Assembly (NCBI GenBank): GCA_934090775.1
Contig: CAKOKF010000020.1
Span: 1-15,278 of the forward strand
Direction: 5' to 3'
Length of the DNA: 15,278 nucleotides
Source of the DNA: an uncultured Bacilli bacterium
GTDB lineage: Bacteria > Bacillota_I > Bacilli_A > RF39 > UBA660
The position numbers and the translations under genes were made by a program. Below are positions 6,073 to 10,245 of this stretch, one piece after another; the first letter of the stretch is position 1; every line of letters begins with the position of its first letter. The notes under the pieces were generated by a model. The model was not told where the DNA came from and made no database searches. It was given only the letters and a program-made list of their open reading frames with translations.

Positions 6073-7054
6073 ACTTAACCTCCAATATATTCTTAACTAT
6101 ATAAATATAAATACTATATAAAATAATTATAATAGTTACTAAATATAAACCATTACCATTCATTAATCTAGCAAAATATGGAAGATTAATAAATAAGCCA
6201 AAGATAAATACTAATAAAGGCATCATAAGAACTATTAGAAATAAGTAATTATAAATATCTATAATTTTAAAAGTATTCTCTCTTTGTTTATATGTTTTAA
6301 CATTATCATTGATAATATATTTAAAAGCTTCATTATAATTTATATGAAATAAACTAGCAGTTTTTAAAACTTCATATATTCCCAATACTTCTTTAATTTG
6401 ACTACGCATGTAAAACTTAAGATAAGCATCTTCTAAACTTATATTATGTTTAAGATCTTTTAATATTTTATTTAATTCATCAGCAATATCGCCATCTAGA
6501 TTATTAATAGCATAGCTAATAGCTTCTTCAATAGTAAGATTTTTATTTAACCCGTAATAAATATATTTAGTACTAGATAAAATATCTTTAACAACCCGAT
6601 TATTTCTTTTAATATATAAATATTTCCAATATAAATCAGGCAAAAAGTAACTAGCTAAAAACCCAATCACAAATATAATAGGACTCGCCGGCAAAATATT
6701 TAAAACAACACTAACAAGAATAAATGATAAACTAGCAATAACAATAAGAAGTTTAATAGTAAAATAATCAATTGGTTTAACTTTATCACGATTTATTTCC
6801 AAAATATATTTATCATATTTAACTGATAATTTATTTATTAGAGGATAACGACTTAAACCATTACTAAGGTTACTAATAATTTTATAAAAACTATTAGTAA
6901 TCTTAGTTAAAATAGAAATATTTTCTTTTGGTATATCTAAACTAAAACGACTAATCCGACGTACCTTTTTTAAAGTTTCTGCTATTCTTAAAAAAAAGAT
7001 GGCAATTATAATGGTAATAAAAGCAAGACTTAATTGAACTATATAAATTGGCAT
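6065..7054 (-). CDS. TadB-like T2SSF-domain membrane protein
   Basis: 329 aa, near the usual TadB length. An N-terminal membrane segment (about 5-24), a basic cytoplasmic stretch, two segments near 100-145, a helical cytoplasmic T2SSF-like domain (about 150-265) with the LTIEEAISYA and SLEDAYLKF repeats typical of the fold, and two C-terminal segments (about 270-295 and 302-322). The pattern is that of the Tad pilus platform protein TadB, partner of TadC. The start at 7054 lies 2 nt after the stop of the tadA-like gene; its SD (GGAG) is encoded by the last codons of that gene. It is moderately diverged, but the order TadZ-TadA-TadB-TadC supports the call. Confidence 0.75.
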   Translation of the reverse strand: MPIYIVQLSLAFITIIIAIFFLRIAETLKKVRRISRFSLDIPKENISILTKITNSFYKIISNLSNGLSRYPLINKLSVKYDKYILEINRDKVKPIDYFTIKLLIVIASLSFILVSVVLNILPASPIIFVIGFLASYFLPDLYWKYLYIKRNNRVVKDILSSTKYIYYGLNKNLTIEEAISYAINNLDGDIADELNKILKDLKHNISLEDAYLKFYMRSQIKEVLGIYEVLKTASLFHINYNEAFKYIINDNVKTYKQRENTFKIIDIYNYLFLIVLMMPLLVFIFGLFINLPYFARLMNGNGLYLVTIIIILYSIYIYIVKNILEVKFE

Positions 7055-7056
7055 AA

Positions 7057-8259
7057 CTACACTCCAAAAATATCATCTAAGGTATTAATACCCATCTTTT
7101 TTAATTTTTTATAAGTAGAATTATTATGTTTATTAAAACCAAACGTATTATTTATATAAATAAAGACATCTTTTAATTCTTGATTATCTATTTCTTTAAT
7201 TCCTGTAACTCTAATTTTTTGATCAATATCTTTTTCCATATATACTAAAATATCAAAACCTGTATAGATACTTGCTAAAACTGTTTCTTTGGTCATATTA
7301 GGATTTTCTAACAACACATTAGTTACAAGATTATCTAATGTAAATTTTCGAATATCAAAACTAGCTATAATACCTTGACTTTTATTTACTAATTTTAATA
7401 AGGTATCTACATTTTTATTAACATAAACAAGATAAGATGGATATAAACTTTCTAAAGTATTTACATCAATAGTATTAGTTAAAACCATTTGTTTAGTATT
7501 ATTTATAATCTCTTTTGTACCTGTATAAACAATTCTTTCATTAGTAGGAATAAAATTCGTTAAAGTATTAATTAAAGTTCTTTTACCACTATTTTTATTA
7601 CCACACACTAAGATATTTAATTTAGCTTGAACAGCAGCCTCTAAAAATCTTGCCATATAAGGAGTTAAAGTACCTAAACGTAATAATTCTTCAATACTAT
7701 CTAAATTTTGATCATTCTTACTAATTGTTACAATTGGATTATTAACTAATGGCGGCAATAAAAGACAAACTAAATCATCTTTTAAAGTCTTAAATGTTAC
7801 TCTCGGATTTTCTAAAGAAATATTTAAATTATTTTTACGAGCTAAATTAGTAATAGATTTAATAATATGTTCATTATTTATAAATGATATAGATTCATCT
7901 TTATGATACCCATTATTAGTTAAAACATAAATAGAACTAGCAGAATTAACAAATATCTTTTTTACAGAATCATCATTCATAACTTCAGTAAGAGGTCCAA
8001 TTCCATAAATTTCATTTTCAATTAAGTTATATAAATATTGTTTTTCTAACGTACTAAGATTTAATGATTTAGTATATTCATCAATTTTACTATGAATATC
8101 CGTTTCTTTAAGCCCTAATGCCACTTCATCAATCAAACTAAAAGTAATGTCATTTTTGATTTTGGCAAGAGTTTCTTTATCTTGAAATATCTCATAATCA
8201 TTCAATTTTAATAGATTTTTATTTTCTATATTAAAGGCATTTGCTAAAGTTTTACTCAT
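7057..8259 (-). CDS. TadA/CpaF-like secretion ATPase homologue, catalytic motifs degenerate
   Basis: 400 aa, close to the family length. The N-terminal domain is recognisable: YGIGPLTEVMNDDSVKKIFV (85-104) and the LLLPP region (167-171). The ATPase core is eroded. Walker A reads CGNKNSGKRT (219-228), collinear with GGTGSGKTT, but Arg227 replaces the Thr/Ser that binds Mg2+. The Asp box after NERIV is TGTKE instead of IEDT/A-E. The Walker B region (GEVRGxE in CpaF) reads VYVNKNVDT (279-287), and the His box (TxHAN) reads ASFDIRK (299-305). The C-terminal FDILVYMEK...RVTGIKEI still matches. The family drives Flp pilus assembly and retraction as a hexamer; this member probably hydrolyses ATP poorly or not at all. 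The start overlaps the TadZ stop (ATGAGTAA) with SD GGAGG. Confidence 0.8.
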   Translation of the reverse strand: MSKTLANAFNIENKNLLKLNDYEIFQDKETLAKIKNDITFSLIDEVALGLKETDIHSKIDEYTKSLNLSTLEKQYLYNLIENEIYGIGPLTEVMNDDSVKKIFVNSASSIYVLTNNGYHKDESISFINNEHIIKSITNLARKNNLNISLENPRVTFKTLKDDLVCLLLPPLVNNPIVTISKNDQNLDSIEELLRLGTLTPYMARFLEAAVQAKLNILVCGNKNSGKRTLINTLTNFIPTNERIVYTGTKEIINNTKQMVLTNTIDVNTLESLYPSYLVYVNKNVDTLLKLVNKSQGIIASFDIRKFTLDNLVTNVLLENPNMTKETVLASIYTGFDILVYMEKDIDQKIRVTGIKEIDNQELKDVFIYINNTFGFNKHNNSTYKKLKKMGINTLDDIFGV

Positions 8260-9022
8260 TATTATTACCTCCTACTATATCAGCAGCAATATTAAGAAAA
8301 GCCGTATAGTCATTTTGATAATGTTTAATCGTTTTACTATCTAATGTTATTATCTTTCCTTTCATAATTTCTTTTTCTATATCAGTTAAATAAAATTCCG
8401 TTGAAATACGATAATCAATATTTGCCTTAATAATATTCTTTATATCATATAAACTAAAATACTGTTTTAAAGGATTAACACTTTCATTAAGTAAAATCCG
8501 ATATTTTTTTATATTAAGATTATCAAATAAAGTTACTAAATTTTTAGTATTCTTTAAATCCATTGGACAATTAGTTGTAACTACAATAGCCATATCACAA
8601 AAATCAAGAGCAAAAACATTAATTTCATTTAATATATGAGTCATATCTATTAAAATAACATCGTATATAAATGAAGCTTTTTCTAAGACAATATTAATTA
8701 AAGAATTATTAATTTTATTAAAGTCTCTTGGGTCAGTAGAAGCTGGTAATATATCAATATAATCATCATATTTAACTACATAATCATTTAAAGAATCATA
8801 AGTATTATGTTCAATATCATATAACATATTACATATATTTTTTTTATATGGAGTATTTAATATTAAAGCAAGTCCCCCATTTGTTAAATCAAGGTCAATA
8901 AGTAAAACTTTTTTATTCATACTTTCTATTATTCCTGCTAAATTAACAGTTAAAGTTGTCTTACCAACTCCCCCTTTGCCACTAGTTATACAAACTACTT
9001 TTCCTTTACGCAAATTTTTCAT
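8252..9022 (-). CDS. TadZ/CpaE-like MinD/ParA-family ATPase
   Basis: 256 aa. Deviant Walker A SGKGGVGKTT at 14-23 (signature K16, catalytic K21), Walker A' LLIDLDL at 40-46 and Walker B VILIDM at 122-127 (D126) are all intact. It is shorter than CpaE/TadZ proteins carrying an N-terminal receiver-like domain, so this is the ATPase core alone. In Tad systems TadZ localises the pilus machine at the membrane or pole. It opens the operon: own promoter (9060-9089), SD AGAGGG before the ATG at 9022, and the next gene overlapping by 8 nt. By sequence alone MinD or another ParA-like protein would be possible; the downstream genes decide for TadZ. It contrasts with the following ATPase in keeping every motif. 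Confidence 0.82.
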   Translation of the reverse strand: MKNLRKGKVVCITSGKGGVGKTTLTVNLAGIIESMNKKVLLIDLDLTNGGLALILNTPYKKNICNMLYDIEHNTYDSLNDYVVKYDDYIDILPASTDPRDFNKINNSLINIVLEKASFIYDVILIDMTHILNEINVFALDFCDMAIVVTTNCPMDLKNTKNLVTLFDNLNIKKYRILLNESVNPLKQYFSLYDIKNIIKANIDYRISTEFYLTDIEKEIMKGKIITLDSKTIKHYQNDYTAFLNIAADIVGGNNNE

Positions 9023-9059
9023 CTAATTAATCCCTCTTTATTATCTATAATCTAAAAAG

Positions 9060-9089
9060 ATTATATCACGACCTTAAAGGGCTTGTAAA
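9060..9089 (-). promoter_or_regulatory. Promoter of the Tad-like operon
   Basis: -10 TATAAT (9065-9060) with extended TG, 18-nt spacer, -35 TTTACA (9089-9084). The predicted start near 9053 leaves a leader of about 30 nt with AGAGGG before the ATG. Confidence 0.7.
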
Positions 9090-9168
9090 TTAAAAAAGAA
9101 TAAGATAGTAGACCTAGATGTATAAATTATTTAGGAATGCATATACTGCTAATGAACACTAAAAGTGG

Positions 9169-9196
9169 TTGCAAAAGTAAAAAAATATGCTATACT
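9169..9196 (+). promoter_or_regulatory. Promoter for candidate antisense RNA
   Basis: -35 TTGCAA (9169-9174), 16-nt spacer, -10 TATACT (9191-9196) with an extended TG (TGCTATACT). No ORF follows on this strand, so it would drive a non-coding RNA from about 9203. Confidence 0.6.
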
Positions 9197-9235
9197 ACTT
9201 AGTGAAAGAACTCGATTGTTCTTAAAATTTAAAAA

Positions 9236-9270
9236 GAGAAACATTTGACTTGGTTCGTTAGATGTTTCTC
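9236..9270. terminator. First hairpin of the candidate toxin-antitoxin locus
   Basis: 14-nt arms 9236-9249 and 9257-9270 around a 7-nt loop: GAGAAACATTTGAC with GTTAGATGTTTCTC. On the plus strand all 14 positions pair, including two G-U. On the minus strand there are two mismatches, but TTTTT (9235-9231) follows, so it can act as a back-up terminator for the minus-strand peptide mRNA. Confidence 0.55.
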
Positions 9271-9292
9271 AGTCCATTATAGTTTAAAGTTT

Positions 9293-9329
9293 GAAAAACA
9301 TCTATTCACAAAGCTGAGTAGATGTTTTC
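9293..9329. terminator. Second hairpin, shared by convergent transcripts
   Basis: Arms 9295-9308 (AAAACATCTATTCA) and 9315-9328 (TGAGTAGATGTTTT) with a 6-nt loop. The minus strand runs from the stem into UUUUU then C, and the hairpin lies about 20 nt past the peptide stop, so it is the likely toxin-mRNA terminator. The plus strand continues UUUUCGUUU. The arm core AAACATCTA/TAGATGTTT is the same as in the first hairpin. Confidence 0.6.
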
Positions 9330-9348
9330 GTTTGACTTAAAATCAATA

Positions 9349-9423
9349 TTAATTTTTGCTTCTAGAATCTAATATTCTTGCAATTAAAACAAGAATGACA
9401 ATAAGTACAACTAAGTACTCCAT
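9349..9423 (-). CDS. 24-aa hydrophobic peptide, candidate type I toxin
   Basis: The ATG at 9423 is preceded by GGGAG with 6-nt spacing (AAGGGAGACCTTA then ATG). The peptide begins MEY, has an unbroken run of Leu/Val/Ile to about residue 17 (LVVLIVILVLIARIL), then a polar, charged tail DSRSKN and TAA at 9349. One membrane span plus a short basic/polar tail is the hallmark of type I toxins such as Fst, TxpA and BsrG; no specific family is recognised. Its own promoter lies at 9470-9498, a terminator hairpin follows, and a convergent antisense promoter lies on the other strand. Alternative: a small accessory membrane peptide of the neighbouring Tad-like operon; the EY near the start recalls Flp pilins, but there is no leader or cleavage site. 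Confidence 0.5.
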   Translation of the reverse strand: MEYLVVLIVILVLIARILDSRSKN

Positions 9424-9437
9424 TAAGGTCTCCCTTC

Positions 9438-9535
9438 ATATGGACCACCACCTCTCCATTTCTAAAAAAATTTTAAATATGGACCGAGGTCAAAACAACT
9501 AACTATCAAATGTATCTATCTAATATGGTACCATA
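9438..9535. repeat. Three copies of ATATGG(T)ACC around the peptide-gene promoter
   Basis: ATATGGACC occurs at 9438-9446 and 9477-9485, and a variant ATATGGTACC at 9523-9532 lies within a 12-bp perfect palindrome TATGGTACCATA (9524-9535). The middle copy lies between the -35 and -10 of the peptide-gene promoter; one copy lies in the leader, overlapping the upstream start codon. This suggests regulator-binding iterons or RNA pairing elements; it is unproven. Confidence 0.4.
9470..9498 (-). promoter_or_regulatory. Promoter of the 24-aa peptide gene
   Basis: -35 TTGTTT (9498-9493), exactly 17-nt spacer, -10 TAAAAT (9475-9470), then six T and a purine start near 9463, giving a leader of about 40 nt. 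The ylbE stop lies about 100 nt upstream. Confidence 0.5.
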
Positions 9536-9598
9536 GAGACCAGTATAAATCTACTTAAAATAGTAAATATATTCATTTTTGATTTAATAATTTAAAAA

Positions 9599-9820
9599 TT
9601 ATTTTAATGTACTTAAAAGCGTACTTATTAAATCAATATTATCAATAGTCTTACTAATTTTATCAGTAACTCTTAAACCATATTTATCTTTAACAAAATT
9701 ACTAAAATTATCAAATTCATTCTTATTACGATTTAATTTCTTTATGTAATAAGAATTTTCTTTTAAATAATTATAATAATTCTTAGTATTTTTAATTTTA
9801 TACTGTAAGTCTAATTCCAT
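9599..9820 (-). CDS. ylbE: YlbE-like protein
   Basis: 73 aa from the ATG at 9820. GGAG, encoded by the last codons of ylbD, sits 8 nt upstream; a TTG six bases further upstream would leave only about 2 nt to the SD and is less likely. The core YNYLKENSYYIKKLNRNKNE followed by FDNFSNFVKDKYGLRV matches the B. subtilis YlbE pattern (EYLSNHxDIRRFLRQNPIWYRRLSRNPDEW, then FHxHERTxPHRVEKFxN) in length and in the Y-x-R/K-L-x-R-N-x-x-E/D-F/W motif. No enzymatic motif is present and the role of YlbE is unknown. It directly follows ylbD, as in Bacillus, which makes the pair assignment firmer than either alone. Confidence 0.75.
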   Translation of the reverse strand: MELDLQYKIKNTKNYYNYLKENSYYIKKLNRNKNEFDNFSNFVKDKYGLRVTDKISKTIDNIDLISTLLSTLK

Positions 9821-9822
9821 TA

Positions 9823-10197
9823 TCAATCTCCAAAAAACTTATCTAATGGTCTAGGACTTTTTGGTCCTTTGGGAATGCTGTTAATATTACTAGCACCTTT
9901 ACTGGTTAATTCTTCAATGAATCCTAAGGCCTTTTGAGCTGTTTTAATATGTTCCTGCAAACTATCAACATCGATATTCTTCATTAAATCCTTAATACTA
10001 CCAATTGAGTCACTACTACTAGTTTTAACATTCTCACTAGTAAAATTTAAATATGGACTCCAAGCAGTACTATCCTCACCATATATATCATATATTTCGT
10101 AAAGTTTTTGAATAGAACTTTCTTTATTATTTTTTAAATACTCCGTAATTTTTGGATGTTGGCGTAAAAATTCTTTAAAAGCTTCTTTTTTGTCCAT
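9823..10197 (-). CDS. ylbD: YlbD-like protein (YlbD coat-protein family)
   Basis: 124 aa. FKEFLRQHPKITEYLKNNKE (7-26) followed by LYEIYDIYGEDSTAWSPYL and, further on, IKDLMKNIDVDSLQEHI (68-84) and QKALGFIEEL parallel B. subtilis YlbD (FKxFVKRHPKL, then WYLLGExDPMW, then NMDMNQMQQHI). The family is annotated as a spore-coat protein in Bacillus, but nothing else in the window concerns sporulation, so the name should not be read as function here. The C-terminus is Pro/Lys-rich (PKGPKSPRPLDKFF). The start at 10197 has SD AGGTGAT, which lies in the 3' arm of the parC terminator hairpin. The stop TGA is followed closely by ylbE. Confidence 0.78.
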   Translation of the reverse strand: MDKKEAFKEFLRQHPKITEYLKNNKESSIQKLYEIYDIYGEDSTAWSPYLNFTSENVKTSSSDSIGSIKDLMKNIDVDSLQEHIKTAQKALGFIEELTSKGASNINSIPKGPKSPRPLDKFFGD

Positions 10198-10238
10198 AAA
10201 AAATCACCTACTAAATTTTATTTATTAGTAAGTGATTT
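10198..10238 (-). terminator. Terminator/attenuator hairpin between parC and ylbD, containing the ylbD SD
   Basis: On the minus strand AAATCACTTACTAA (10238-10225) pairs with TTAGTAGGTGATTT (10214-10201): 14 bp with one U-G, a 10-nt loop, then T to 10198, immediately before the ylbD ATG. The plus-strand version has an A-C mismatch, so the pairing fits the minus-strand RNA. The 3' arm includes AGGTGAT, the ylbD SD. The stem begins 7 nt after the parC stop codon. Confidence 0.8.
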
Positions 10239-10245
10239 TATTTAT

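Larger units (their letters stand above)
9203..9330 (+). ncRNA. Candidate antisense (antitoxin) RNA
   Basis: Starts from the plus-strand promoter at 9169-9196, has no ORF with an SD, and contains two stem-loops (9236-9270 and 9293-9329). Both stems pair fully on this strand if G-U wobbles are counted, but each has mismatches in the opposite-strand RNA, so selection for structure on the plus strand is plausible. It would overlap the 3' part of the convergent small hydrophobic peptide mRNA (9349-9423 and its trailer), the layout of txpA/RatA and bsrG/SR4 type I modules. The 3' end is probably at the second hairpin (TTTTCGTTT), which is a modest terminator; readthrough would extend the overlap into the coding part. 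Confidence 0.45.

Noticed and set aside
9349..9423. Flp-type pilin for the Tad-like operon
   Set aside because: An EY dipeptide is near the start, but the peptide is too short, has no basic leader or Gly-type pre-pilin cleavage site, and has its own promoter and antisense signal.
9542..9547. TATACT on the minus strand as -10 of the candidate toxin gene
   Set aside because: No acceptable -35 at 16-18 nt, and it would give a much longer leader than the better-spaced promoter at 9470-9498.
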